This document shows, in pieces, positions 16,065-24,628 of a stretch of 64,000 nt of DNA. Origin of the DNA: Thermovibrio sp. (GTDB taxonomy: Bacteria > Aquificota > Aquificia > Desulfurobacteriales > Desulfurobacteriaceae); assembly GCA_015490195.1 (NCBI GenBank), contig WFYG01000019.1:1-64000 (forward strand), read 5' to 3'. The position numbers and the translations under genes were made by a program. The notes beneath the pieces are model-generated. The model searched no databases and had not been told where the DNA came from. It saw only the letters and a program-made list of their open reading frames with translations. Every line of letters begins with the position of its first letter. Position 1 is the stretch's first letter.

Positions 16065-16611
16065 CGACGAAAGAACGATAAGGGAAACCCTCAAAGAAAT
16101 ACTGGAAGAAGAGGGATACAGGGTATTCACGGAAGAGGTTGGCTCCAGAGTCCTCCAGAGGGTTAAAGAGGTCTCTCCAGACCTGATAATCCTTGACCTC
16201 TTCCTGCCGGGAACTTCCGGAATGGAAGTGCTAGAGAATCTCAACCGGGAAGGGATTACCCAGAAGATACCTGTAATAATAGTTTCAGGCCACGGAACCG
16301 TGGAAACTGCAGTTAAAGCGATGAAGCTGAAAGCCTTTGACTTTATAGAAAAGCCAATAAAGTACGAAAAACTTCTATCGGTATTAGAAGAGGCAATTGA
16401 GAGAAAAAGTGAAAACAGCGCCAGAAACTGCAACTACAGCGATCTTCCGTTAAGACAGGCCAAGGAAGCCTTTGAAAAGGACTACATACTGAGCGTTTTA
16501 AAGAAATTCAACGGCGACCTCAAAAAGTGTGCAGCCTTCATGGAAATAGACATCTCCAACCTCTACAGGAAACTCAACAAGTACGGTATAAAGGCCGATG
16601 GAGTGGCTTAG
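16045..16611 (+). CDS. NtrX-like response regulator lacking the AAA+ domain
   Basis: A 188-aa protein: an N-terminal receiver (VLVVDDE, phospho-acceptor Asp in LIILDLFLPG, VSGHG, EKPI) joined directly to a Fis-type helix-turn-helix of NtrC/NtrX type (QAKEAFEKDYILSVL, ISNLYRKLNKYGI). The sigma54-activating AAA+ module that normally separates these is absent, so it should bind DNA without driving sigma54 open-complex formation. A plausible partner kinase is the NtrY-like protein encoded at 49025-50977; no kinase is adjacent. It starts inside the end of dnaX and overlaps bioF by 14 nt. Confidence 0.85.
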   Translation: MKVLVVDDERTIRETLKEILEEEGYRVFTEEVGSRVLQRVKEVSPDLIILDLFLPGTSGMEVLENLNREGITQKIPVIIVSGHGTVETAVKAMKLKAFDFIEKPIKYEKLLSVLEEAIERKSENSARNCNYSDLPLRQAKEAFEKDYILSVLKKFNGDLKKCAAFMEIDISNLYRKLNKYGIKADGVA

Positions 16612-17701
16612 AGAGGAACTGAGAGAGTTAGAAAAAAAGGGACTCTACAGGGAGCTCCTCCCCCTGTCCACTTCACAGGGAAAGAGAATAGTTGTAAACG
16701 GCAGGAAGCTCCTTAACTTCTCGTCAAACGACTACCTTGGGCTTGCGAAAAAACACTCTCGCGAGTGCTTCAAACGGTGGGGAGCAGGAAGCGGAGCATC
16801 AAGGTTAGTCTGCGGAAACTTTGAAGCACACGAAAGGCTGGAAAAGAAACTGGCAGAGCTAAAAAAGACAGAGAGCTCCCTCCTTTTCTCGTCTGGTTAC
16901 ATGGCAAACGTAGGAGTAATCTCAATCCTCGCAAAGGAAGGAGATCTAATCCTGTCAGACGAACTAAACCATGCCTCACTGATAGACGGATGTAGGCTCT
17001 CAAAGGCCAGAAAAATAGTTTATCCCCACTGTGACACAGAAACCCTTGAACTAATACTCTCAAAAGAGAGGAAAAAACACCGCCGCTGCTTCATAGTAAC
17101 AGACACAGTTTTTAGCATGGACGGAGACGTTGCCCCTTTGGGAGAGCTCTTCAAACTGAAAGACGAGTACGACGCCGTTTTAATTTTAGACGACGCCCAC
17201 GGAACAGGAGTTATTGGATGGTCTTCATTAGACCTTTTCAAACTGAAACCTGACGAAAGAACAGTAATAGTAGGAACCCTTGGAAAAGCCCTCGGAACGT
17301 TTGGAGCTTTTATTTGCGGAACAGAAACCTTAAGAAAATACCTGATAAACAGATGCAGAACCTTTATATTTACAACAGCTTTACCACCAGCCATAGCATG
17401 CCAAACGCTTAAAAACATAGAGAAAGTACCTGAAAAAATGGAAAAACTCCAGAAGAACATCAGCTTCTTCAGAGAACTAACGAAAATCAATAGCCAGTCG
17501 GCGATATTCCCCCTACTCATAAAAACCCCGGAAGAGGCAGTAAAACTCTCTCAAAAACTCTACCAAAACGGATTCTTCGTTCCGGCAATAAGACCCCCAA
17601 CAGTCAAGCAGAGTAGGCTTAGAATTACAGTAACATCAGAACACACAGAACAGGAAATGGAGCTTCTGTGGAACAATATAAAAACCTGCCAAGCTAGATA
17701 A
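16598..17701 (+). CDS. bioF: 8-amino-7-oxononanoate synthase (KAPA synthase)
   Basis: A 367-aa PLP-dependent alpha-oxoamine synthase. Seen: NFSSNDYLGLAK near the N-terminus, GSGASRLVCG, the Asp/His PLP-contact motif LDDAHGTGVIG, and the Schiff-base Lys in TLGKALGTFGAF. BioF condenses pimeloyl thioester with alanine in biotin synthesis. Length and N-terminal motifs fit BioF, but 2-amino-3-ketobutyrate CoA ligase is a close relative and cannot be fully excluded. It is the last gene of the dnaX operon; the CRISPR locus begins 15 nt after its stop. Confidence 0.85.
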   Translation: MEWLREELRELEKKGLYRELLPLSTSQGKRIVVNGRKLLNFSSNDYLGLAKKHSRECFKRWGAGSGASRLVCGNFEAHERLEKKLAELKKTESSLLFSSGYMANVGVISILAKEGDLILSDELNHASLIDGCRLSKARKIVYPHCDTETLELILSKERKKHRRCFIVTDTVFSMDGDVAPLGELFKLKDEYDAVLILDDAHGTGVIGWSSLDLFKLKPDERTVIVGTLGKALGTFGAFICGTETLRKYLINRCRTFIFTTALPPAIACQTLKNIEKVPEKMEKLQKNISFFRELTKINSQSAIFPLLIKTPEEAVKLSQKLYQNGFFVPAIRPPTVKQSRLRITVTSEHTEQEMELLWNNIKTCQAR

Positions 17702-17715
17702 AGCTACGACCAGGC

Positions 17716-17814
17716 ACCACTGAGCTACTTTGAAAGATCTTAAACCTCTGAGGCCTTTTATATACTCCTCAAGGTCTTTTCTGCACCACTGAGCTACTTT
17801 GAAAGATCTTAAAC
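17716..17814. CRISPR. Two-repeat relic of a second CRISPR repeat family (type A)
   Basis: A 32-nt sequence beginning GCACCACTGAGC and ending GATCTTAAAC occurs at 17716-17747 and 17783-17814, separated by a 35-nt unique spacer. Period (67) and spacer length equal those of the larger array next door, yet the repeat sequence is unrelated except for its TTAAA end. Its last copy runs directly into the first, degenerate repeat of array B. Orientation is uncertain. Confidence 0.7.
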
Positions 17815-19062
17815 CCTACTAGTTCAGATAAAAGTTTCAACCTCTCCTCCTTACTTGTAAATCCTTACGAGGTTTAAATCCCACTAGTTCAGATAAAAGT
17901 GAAAATCTCCTTTCAGTCAATACAGCAAAACTCACGTTTAAATCCCACTAGTTCAGATAAAAGGTGGACTTTAAAGACAGGTTCGGCCCCAAGAAAGCCC
18001 GTTTAAATCTCACTAGTTCAGATAAAAGTTGACGGACTCCGTTCCACCAGGCTTCAATAACAATGTTTAAATCCCACTAGTTCAGATAAAAGCTGTTATT
18101 GCATTTATAATTCCCTCACAAACTATAACGTTTAAATCCCACTAGTTCAGATAAAAGGAGGTTAGCTTGAGGATTTTGAGCTCAGCTCTGAAAAGTTTAA
18201 ATCCCACTAGTTCAGATAAAAGTAGTCACATTCACGAGGTTGCCGTTCTCGTCAAGTTGGTTTAAATCCCACTAGTTCAGATAAAAGCCGTCCTGAACGG
18301 CCAAATACCATTCAAAGTTAATAGTTTAAATCCCACTAGTTCAGATAAAAGGCTGAAGTATTCCAGAGTCCTATTCGCACTCTGGAAGTTTAAATCCCAC
18401 TAGTTCAGATAAAAGCTCTGCTTGAGGACTTAACAAACTGGTTTAAGTCTAGTTTAAATCCCACTAGTTCAGATAAAAGGAGCAAGAAACTTCTCGTATG
18501 CGTTCTTTTCATTCTGTTTAAATCCCACTAGTTCAGATAAAAGCGTAGCGCCGGCAGATGGCCGATGTTCTCTCATCCACGTTTAAATCCCACTAGTTCA
18601 GATAAAAGCATTGACAAAATCATTGTTGAGCAGGGGCTTTACCCAGTTTAAATCCCACTAGTTCAGATAAAAGTTGTTTCGCTGGGCAAACTTTTAGCAG
18701 TTATTTACCGTTTAAATCCCACTAGTTCAGATAAAAGGCCATCATCATGTCATTTTCGGCTTCCTTGTCAACAGTTTAAATCCCACTAGTTCAGATAAAA
18801 GTTTAGAAAGTTTAGCAAAATTATCCTCATCTTCTTTAGTGTTTAAATCCCACTAGTTCAGATAAAAGCCGCCCAGCTCCGGGTCGTTTACGTATTTTGC
18901 AAACTCGTTTAAATCCCACTAGTTCAGATAAAAGTTAATTCTTTTGCCTTTTGCTGAATTATGTTATCTATGTTTAAATCCCACTAGTTCAGATAAAAGC
19001 TGCTGAATACATGAAGGGGCTGTCTCCAGAAGCAGTTTAAATCCCACTAGTTCAGATAAAAG
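17807..19062 (-). CRISPR. CRISPR array B: 20 repeats of 28 nt, 19 spacers
   Basis: The repeat on the plus strand begins GTTTAAATCC and ends CAGATAAAAG. Copies start at 17807 (degenerate, 4 mismatches), 17872, 17936, 18001 (1 mismatch), 18065, 18130, 18195, 18260, 18324, 18388, 18452, 18516, 18581, 18646, 18710, 18774, 18841, 18907, 18972 and 19035. Spacers are about 35-39 nt. The degenerate copy at the left is the expected trailer end, and an AT-rich leader-like flank lies at the right. On the minus strand the repeat ends ATTTAAAC, like type I/III 5' crRNA handles, so transcription is probably on the minus strand. No cas gene is present in the window. Confidence 0.95.
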
Positions 19063-19260
19063 GGCAGATTTAGCGTATTCTAAATGTCAAAGAACTACAA
19101 GTGCTTTTCTAATTATAGTGGAGCTCCCAGCGAAAGGTCAACTGCAGCGAACTATTCATAAGTTATTTATAAAAGTCTAATGTATATGGCTAAAGTTATT
19201 ATACTGCAAGAACTAAAGCAGCTTTTATTAGAATTTCAGCTCGCTGCAGTGTTAGGTGTT
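19063..19260 (-). promoter_or_regulatory. Probable CRISPR leader
   Basis: AT-rich non-coding stretch directly abutting the last perfect repeat on the right and free of ORFs, as expected for the leader carrying the crRNA promoter and adaptation signals. It includes one GGAGCTCC octamer (19120-19127). Exact limits and promoter elements cannot be fixed by eye. Confidence 0.5.
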
Positions 19261-19273
19261 CCTAATAAAAATG

Positions 19274-19302
19274 AAATAAAAAAACCCCCGATTCGCCGGG
19301 GG
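19274..19302 (-). terminator. Rho-independent terminator of the clpC operon
   Basis: Minus strand: CCCCCG, 6-nt loop, CGGGGG, then TTTTTTTATTTC. It lies 25 nt past the clpC stop codon. Confidence 0.85.
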
Positions 19303-19327
19303 TAAGCAGTTCTCTACAGGATGCAGG

Positions 19328-21868
19328 TTACTTGTTATCTTCTCCTTTATCTTCCTCCTTCTTCTCTTCAGCAGTCTTTATCTCTGCCTGCTTGGGAGGG
19401 AGCTCCTCCTTTTCAACGTTGAAAGTGAACTCCCCTTTATCTTTGTCGTAGTCAACAACTACAGTGTCTCCCTCTTTAACAGAACCTTCAAGTATCTTCA
19501 CAGAGAGAGGAGTCTCAATTTCTCTCTGAATGGTTCTTCTGAGCGGCCTTGCTCCAAACTCTGGAACGTATCCTCTCTTAGCAAGCTCGCTCTTGGCCTC
19601 TTCTGTAAGCTTAACCTTAATACCCCTCTCTTCAAGGCGTTTGTTGAGTTTGGAGATGAGAAGGTCAACAATCTTCTTAATTTCCTCTTCACTGAGAGGA
19701 TGGAAGATGATTATCTCATCTATCCTGTTGAGGAACTCAGGCCTGAAGCGTTTTTTAAGTTCGTTCATTATTTGCTCTTTAATCTTGTCGTAGTTCTTCT
19801 CAAACTCCTCTTTGGAAAGGTGCATCAGGTATTCAGAACCCACGTTGCTGGTCATGATTATTACGGTGTTGCTGAAGTCAACAGTTCTACCCTTAGCGTC
19901 TGTAAGCCTTCCGTCGTCAAGTATCTGGAGGAGAATGTTAAACACGTCTGGATGAGCCTTCTCTATTTCGTCAAGGAGAATAACGCTGTAAGGCTTCCTT
20001 CTAACAGCTTCTGTAAGTTGGCCGCCTTCCTCGTAACCTACGTATCCAGGAGGTGCACCGATAAGCTTGGAGACTGCGTGCTTCTCCATGTACTCAGACA
20101 TGTCAAGTCTGATAATGGCGTTTTCATCGCCAAAGAGGTACTCGGCAAGGGTCTTAGCAAGTTCTGTTTTACCTACACCTGTAGGACCAAGGAAGAGGAA
20201 GCTACCAAGAGGCCTGTTGGGTGGCTGAAGGCCCGCTCTTGCACGTCTGATAGCTTCGGAGATAGCCTTGATGGCTCTCTCCTGACCAATAACTCTCTTG
20301 TGGAGCTCCTCTTCCATCCTGAGGAGTTTCTGAATCTCCTCTTCCTGAAGTTTGGAAGCAGGAATTCCTGTCATCTCAGAGATAACTTCGGCAACATCTT
20401 CAGCGGTAACTACAGGCTTCTCCTCTCCCTGCTCTTTGGCCTTCTCCATTTTCTCTTCAAGCTCTTTTATGCGGGCTTCAATCTCTTTTATTTCTTTCTT
20501 GAGCTTAGCCGCTTTGTCAAACTCTTCGTTCTTAACAGCTTCATCAAGTTCTGCTCTTAAGGTGTGGAGTTTCTCTTTAAGTTCGGAGAGCTCTGGAGAA
20601 CTATAAGTAGCCTCTATCTTCTTGCGGGCACAGGCCTCGTCTAAAACGTCAATGGCCTTATCGGGAAGGTATCTTCCCTGTATGTACTTCTTGGAGAGCT
20701 TAACGGCAGCCTCAATGGCGTCGTCTGTAATCTTAACGCCGTGGTGCTCTTCAAGTTTTGGCCTTAAACCTTTGAGCATAAGGATTGCAGTTTCAATATC
20801 TGGCTCGTCAACCCATACGGGAGCGAAACGCCTTTCAAGGGCTGGGTCTTTCTCAATGTACTTCCTGAACTCGTCAACAGTTGTGGCACCAATAACCCTT
20901 ATCTCTCCACGGGCAAGGGCAGGCTTCATTATATTGGCAGCATCCATTGAACCTTCAGCTGCACCTGCTCCAACAACGGTGTGGAGCTCATCAATAAAGA
21001 GGATGATATTTCCTTCCTCTTTAACTACGTCAAGAACTTGTTTGAGTCTTTCCTCAAATTCACCACGGTACTTGGTTCCGGCAACAAGAGCTGCCATATC
21101 TAAGGCAACAATTCTCTTATCCTTCAGGTTGTCTGGAACTTCACCGTTTGCAATCTTCTGAGCAACACCTTCAACGATTGCAGTTTTACCTACGCCTGCA
21201 GGACCAACAAGAACGGGGTTGTTCTTGGTTCTACGGGAGAGTATCTGGATAACCCTCTTAATCTCGGTTTCACGGTCAATAACAGGGTCAAGTTTACCTT
21301 CCTCGGCAAGACCGGTAAGGTCAATACCGAACTTCCTGAGAACTTCAGGAAGCTGCTTTCCTCCTTTTGCAGCTTTTGCCCCAATATCACGGGAAACTTT
21401 AGCCCTACCTTCCCTGTACTTCTTAACGGCCTTAAGGGCTTCTTCTTTTTCAAGGCCGAGTTTAAGAAGTATCCTGTAGGCCATTCCCTCGGGAACTTCG
21501 TAGAATGCAAGGAATAGATGCTCAAGGTCTACACTGCGGGCTTTCATCTGACGGGCAATGTCTAAAGCAGCGTCAAAGACTTTCTTTAGAGTTGGAGTAA
21601 TGTATATCTCCTCGTATCCTGTGTAACTGCCGCTTGGAAGACCGAGCCTTCCTACTCTGTCTACTTGCTCTCTGATAAACTTTTTAACCCTTACTGGGTC
21701 ATATCCGGCAAGCGTAAAGATGTCAAGTATTGGTGAGCCAGGAAGCTCAACCATTGCAAGGAGCAGGTGTTCTGTATCAACATACCTCTCTCCCAGCTGT
21801 CTTGCAATCTCCTGTGAGAGCAGAATTGCATCCTTCGCTCTACCGCTTAAAACGTCCCAGATGTTCAT
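19328..21868 (-). CDS. clpC: Clp/Hsp100 ATPase, ClpC-type architecture
   Basis: An 846-aa two-ring AAA+ unfoldase: N-terminal Clp repeats (about 1-145), first Walker A GPAGVGKT and LFIDELHT, a short middle domain with a UVR-like helix ([18 protein letters not shown]), second Walker [22 protein letters not shown] and [10 protein letters not shown]. The short middle domain is ClpC-like; ClpB would have a long coiled coil. I do not find the [LIV]G[FL] ClpP-docking loop after [11 protein letters not shown], so it may work as a disaggregase without ClpP. The tail is long and very acidic/basic ([13 protein letters not shown]). Immediately behind hspR and probably repressed by it. Confidence 0.85.
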   Translation of the reverse strand: MNIWDVLSGRAKDAILLSQEIARQLGERYVDTEHLLLAMVELPGSPILDIFTLAGYDPVRVKKFIREQVDRVGRLGLPSGSYTGYEEIYITPTLKKVFDAALDIARQMKARSVDLEHLFLAFYEVPEGMAYRILLKLGLEKEEALKAVKKYREGRAKVSRDIGAKAAKGGKQLPEVLRKFGIDLTGLAEEGKLDPVIDRETEIKRVIQILSRRTKNNPVLVGPAGVGKTAIVEGVAQKIANGEVPDNLKDKRIVALDMAALVAGTKYRGEFEERLKQVLDVVKEEGNIILFIDELHTVVGAGAAEGSMDAANIMKPALARGEIRVIGATTVDEFRKYIEKDPALERRFAPVWVDEPDIETAILMLKGLRPKLEEHHGVKITDDAIEAAVKLSKKYIQGRYLPDKAIDVLDEACARKKIEATYSSPELSELKEKLHTLRAELDEAVKNEEFDKAAKLKKEIKEIEARIKELEEKMEKAKEQGEEKPVVTAEDVAEVISEMTGIPASKLQEEEIQKLLRMEEELHKRVIGQERAIKAISEAIRRARAGLQPPNRPLGSFLFLGPTGVGKTELAKTLAEYLFGDENAIIRLDMSEYMEKHAVSKLIGAPPGYVGYEEGGQLTEAVRRKPYSVILLDEIEKAHPDVFNILLQILDDGRLTDAKGRTVDFSNTVIIMTSNVGSEYLMHLSKEEFEKNYDKIKEQIMNELKKRFRPEFLNRIDEIIIFHPLSEEEIKKIVDLLISKLNKRLEERGIKVKLTEEAKSELAKRGYVPEFGARPLRRTIQREIETPLSVKILEGSVKEGDTVVVDYDKDKGEFTFNVEKEELPPKQAEIKTAEEKKEEDKGEDNK

Positions 21869-21880
21869 CTCTTCCCTCCT

Positions 21881-22252
21881 CTATCTGTTTAGGATGTCTA
21901 TTAGCTTTTCTCTGTTCAGTTCTTCAAACTGGAGCTCTGAGAGGAGCTCCACAAGTAAACTCTTCGCCTCCTGATCCAGCCTTTCAGCCAGAGCCTCAAA
22001 GAGGCGTTCAATGTCGTCTTCCATCTTCAGAATGATGCTGGTTCCAGCTACGTTAACTCCCCTTTCTCTGGTCAGGGAGACTATACGCTTAATTCTAATT
22101 AAATCTCTTTCAGAGTAGAGGCGAGTCTTCCCTTCAGTTCTTGAAGGTTTTATAAGACCTTCATTCTCGTAGAACCGAAGCGTCTGAGGATGAACTCCAG
22201 CAATTTTGGCAACGATGCTTATCATGTATACTGGAGTATCTTTGTCAATCAC
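21881..22252 (-). CDS. hspR: HspR-like MerR-family heat-shock repressor
   Basis: A 123-aa MerR-type regulator: winged-helix core (YMISIVAKIAGVHPQTLRFYENEGLI, YSERDLIRIKRI) and a C-terminal coiled region, without the metal-binding cysteines of MerR proper. HspR proteins bind HAIR operators and repress dnaK/clpB operons; here it lies 12 nt ahead of the clp gene, so autoregulation of a chaperone operon is likely. The start is GTG with GGAGG about 9 nt upstream. A complete HAIR inverted repeat is not visible; only a CTTGA half site lies just downstream of the -10. Confidence 0.85.
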   Translation of the reverse strand: MIDKDTPVYMISIVAKIAGVHPQTLRFYENEGLIKPSRTEGKTRLYSERDLIRIKRIVSLTRERGVNVAGTSIILKMEDDIERLFEALAERLDQEAKSLLVELLSELQFEELNREKLIDILNR

Positions 22253-22281
22253 CGCCCGTTCCTCCTAATTCCTTGAATAAG

Positions 22282-22310
22282 AATTTAGTTATTTTTAAAT
22301 GATCTGTCAA
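22282..22310 (-). promoter_or_regulatory. Promoter of hspR-clpC
   Basis: Minus strand TTGACA (22305-22310), 17-nt spacer, TAAATT (22282-22287). A TTATTCAAG sequence just downstream could be half of an HspR operator. Confidence 0.6.
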
Positions 22311-22356
22311 CTATCTTAAAATGTTTTTTTAAATCAGAGGAACGGACGGTTAAAAC

Positions 22357-23301
22357 TCAGTACGGAAGCTTCTCCCAGTTAACATTCTCTTTTATCCAGT
22401 TAACGTAAATAGGAATCCCCTCTTCTATTTGAACCTGCGGGTGCCAGCCGAGTATCTCGTCTGTTTCGGTCAGGTCCGCTTCTGTGTAGTTCTGGTAGAA
22501 GTCGTAAGGATTGTCAAAGTATTCGGTTTCTACGTCAACGCCGAGGGTTTTCTTTATTATCTCTACAACCTCGTTGAAACTTCTGGCCCTTCCGGTTCCA
22601 ACGTTTACAACGCCGCTCCTTTCAGCAAAAAGTCCCCTTATGTTAGCCTCTACGCAGTCCATAACATAAACAAAGTCTCTCTTCTGCTCACCCCACTTAA
22701 AAAGCCTTGGCCGTTTTCCCTTAAGTATTTGAACTGTAAGCTGAAGTACCATGCTGGCCATTTTTCCTTTGTGGGTCTCTCTTGGACCGTAAACGTTAAA
22801 GTAGCGAAGACCAACAACGGGAATTTTCGGATTCTCAGCCATGAAGCGGTAGGCATACCTGTCCATTGCAAGTTTTGAGTAGCCGTAAACGTTCTCGGGC
22901 TTTAACCCCGAGTTAACCTTCATAGGAGGAGGAGTATTGCCGTAAACGGCGGCTGAAGAGGCGTAAACCATTCTACCCTTTGACTCTTTCACAATTTCAA
23001 GGAGGTCTTTAAAAGCTTCACAGTTTACTTCCATCATACGGCGCTGGTTCATGTCTGTTGTGTCAACGTTTGCAGCCTGGTGGAGAATTGCATCAAAGTT
23101 GTACTTACGGAGCTTCTCTAAGGTTTCAGGCTCTGTTATTGAACCGGTTATTACTTCTCCTTCAAAGTCTATTAAGTTTTTAAAAGTTCCCTTTGAGAAG
23201 TCGTCTAAAACGAAGACCTCCCAGTCTGGGTACCTTTTCTGAAGTTCAAGGACAAGGTTTGATCCTATAAAGCCGGCTCCTCCTGTAACAAGAACTCTCA
23301 T
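22357..23301 (-). CDS. hldD: ADP-L-glycero-D-manno-heptose 6-epimerase
   Basis: A 314-aa short-chain dehydrogenase-like epimerase. N-terminal NAD(P) motif VTGGAGFIGSN, catalytic Tyr/Lys in YGYSK, and LRYFNVYGPRE. The C-terminal FYQNYTEADL is characteristic of HldD rather than GalE. It makes the heptose precursor of the lipopolysaccharide inner core and so, with lpxC at 31049, argues for an LPS-bearing outer membrane. Its ATG overlaps the stop of the small gene upstream by one base (TAATG). Confidence 0.88.
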   Translation of the reverse strand: MRVLVTGGAGFIGSNLVLELQKRYPDWEVFVLDDFSKGTFKNLIDFEGEVITGSITEPETLEKLRKYNFDAILHQAANVDTTDMNQRRMMEVNCEAFKDLLEIVKESKGRMVYASSAAVYGNTPPPMKVNSGLKPENVYGYSKLAMDRYAYRFMAENPKIPVVGLRYFNVYGPRETHKGKMASMVLQLTVQILKGKRPRLFKWGEQKRDFVYVMDCVEANIRGLFAERSGVVNVGTGRARSFNEVVEIIKKTLGVDVETEYFDNPYDFYQNYTEADLTETDEILGWHPQVQIEEGIPIYVNWIKENVNWEKLPY

Positions 23302-23606
23302 TATTCAAGCTCCCCTTTTATGTGTGTTTCGTAACCTCTGCTTTTAAAGAACTCTTTTAAGGCGTTTCCGTACTTTTTGGCAAGGTTCCAGCTGTGGAAA
23401 ACAGCATAGGTTGAAGCCTCTTCAAGCTCGTTTCCGTTGAACCTTACAACAGAAACACCCCACTCAAATTTTGAAAAGCTATCGTCTAAGTAGACTCTTT
23501 GAACAAATATGTCACATACTCTGGGATTTTCTCCTAGATAGGGAGAAAGCTCCTCAGGTGACTTTCCAAGAGCATCGGCCATAAGCTCTCTGAAAAACTC
23601 ATCCAT
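23301..23606 (-). CDS. Conserved-looking hypothetical protein, 101 aa
   Basis: Soluble protein with an N-terminal helical stretch (MDEFFRELMADALGKSPEEL), then an alternating region (VCDIFVQRVYLDDSFSKFEWGVSVVRFNG) and a C-terminal helix/strand. No signal peptide, membrane span or metal motif. It is sandwiched between the dehydroquinate synthase gene (8 nt) and hldD (1-nt overlap) in what looks like one operon. I do not recognise a family. Confidence 0.7.
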   Translation of the reverse strand: MDEFFRELMADALGKSPEELSPYLGENPRVCDIFVQRVYLDDSFSKFEWGVSVVRFNGNELEEASTYAVFHSWNLAKKYGNALKEFFKSRGYETHIKGELE

Positions 23607-23614
23607 GCCTCCTC

Positions 23615-24619
23615 CTACTTTTCAACTATCGTTTCCTTCACTTTCATTCCAAAGTGTCTTCCCGGTTCCTCTGTGTATACCAGAACCTCATCTCCCTCTT
23701 TCAGGTCAACAACAGAGATAGGCTCTCCTTTGGGAGAAGTAAGTCTTATGGTCTCTGCGTTTTGAAGTATTGCAGAAACTTTTTTGCCACCTTTTGTTTT
23801 GGCTTCTATGAGAAGCATCGGCCGTCTTTCAACTTTTGCCCTTCCCACGTAAGCTACTCTTCCTTCACCTTTGTAGTTGTAAATCATTACCTCGTCGCCG
23901 CTCTCTATCTCTGCAAGGTATTTAGTTTTACCTCCGGGGAGGCGGACGTACATGTGAACGGCTCCGGCGTTTACCCTAAAAGGTCTTGCAGCAACGTAAG
24001 GGTTTGATTCGGTCTCTGCATGGACTAAGAACATTCCCGCAGAGGAGTTTCCAACGAGAGCTCCCTCACCGCGGGTCATGTTGGAACAGGTATCTATACA
24101 GACTCTATCACACATTCCTATGGGTTTCACCCTTGTGATTTTGGCAACCTCAAGCTGAACTTTCTCTCCTGCAAGGTTTATGGCTTCTCCTGCAGCTTTT
24201 ATTTCGTTAACGTCTTCTGTGTCAAGAACTACACCTTTAACGCCCTTTTCAAGGATTGTTATTGCCGTTTCAGCCTCTTCGGCGTTTCTGACCCATGCGT
24301 AGACGTCGTCTCCCTGAGCCAAGAGGTTTTCTAACGGAATGATTGTCCAGTCGGTTGTTTTCACAATGACCTTTTTACCTTTTTTGAGGAGCTCCGCCGC
24401 CTTCTCCTCGTCTTCTTTGCTCTTTATCTCAACAATTACGTAGTCTTCACCCAGTTTATAGTCTCCGTCTGGGGCAATCGTTTTTACCTTTGCAAGCCTT
24501 TTAACTTTTTCGCTCTCAGGCTTTTCTAAGAGGAGCGCAGAGACTCCAGACTCAAGGGCAGCAGTAACAACTTTTTTGTTCTTTGGGTCTTTAACGTAAA
24601 CGATCAGTTCCTTTTTCAT
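23615..24619 (-). CDS. 3-dehydroquinate synthase II (archaeal type)
   Basis: A 334-aa protein matching the archaeal AroB' family (MJ1249-like). It has a variable N-terminal half with repeated KSKEDEEKAAELL/NAEEAE segments and a highly conserved C-terminal half (IGMCDRVCIDTCSNMTRGEGALVGNSSAGMFLVHAET, NPYVAARPFRVNAGAVH). Members make 3-dehydroquinate from the aspartate-semialdehyde-derived sugar DKFP, bypassing DAHP synthase and the usual AroB. The matching ADTH/DKFP synthase is not in the window. Starts with ATG behind AGGAGGAA. Confidence 0.9.
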   Translation of the reverse strand: MKKELIVYVKDPKNKKVVTAALESGVSALLLEKPESEKVKRLAKVKTIAPDGDYKLGEDYVIVEIKSKEDEEKAAELLKKGKKVIVKTTDWTIIPLENLLAQGDDVYAWVRNAEEAETAITILEKGVKGVVLDTEDVNEIKAAGEAINLAGEKVQLEVAKITRVKPIGMCDRVCIDTCSNMTRGEGALVGNSSAGMFLVHAETESNPYVAARPFRVNAGAVHMYVRLPGGKTKYLAEIESGDEVMIYNYKGEGRVAYVGRAKVERRPMLLIEAKTKGGKKVSAILQNAETIRLTSPKGEPISVVDLKEGDEVLVYTEEPGRHFGMKVKETIVEK

Positions 24620-24628
24620 TCCTTCCTC

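Noticed and set aside
17716-17814. Type A repeats as an ordinary direct repeat or attachment site.
   Set aside because: Repeat size, 35-nt unique spacer and 67-nt period equal the neighbouring CRISPR geometry, so a CRISPR relic is the better reading.
19700-20560. Plus-strand ORF of 286 aa opposite clpC.
   Set aside because: It is a shadow of the conserved clpC frame with no ribosome site and no recognisable protein features.
22282-22310. A full HAIR operator for HspR upstream of hspR.
   Set aside because: Only one CTTGA/TCAAG half site is visible; the inverted partner at the right spacing is missing.
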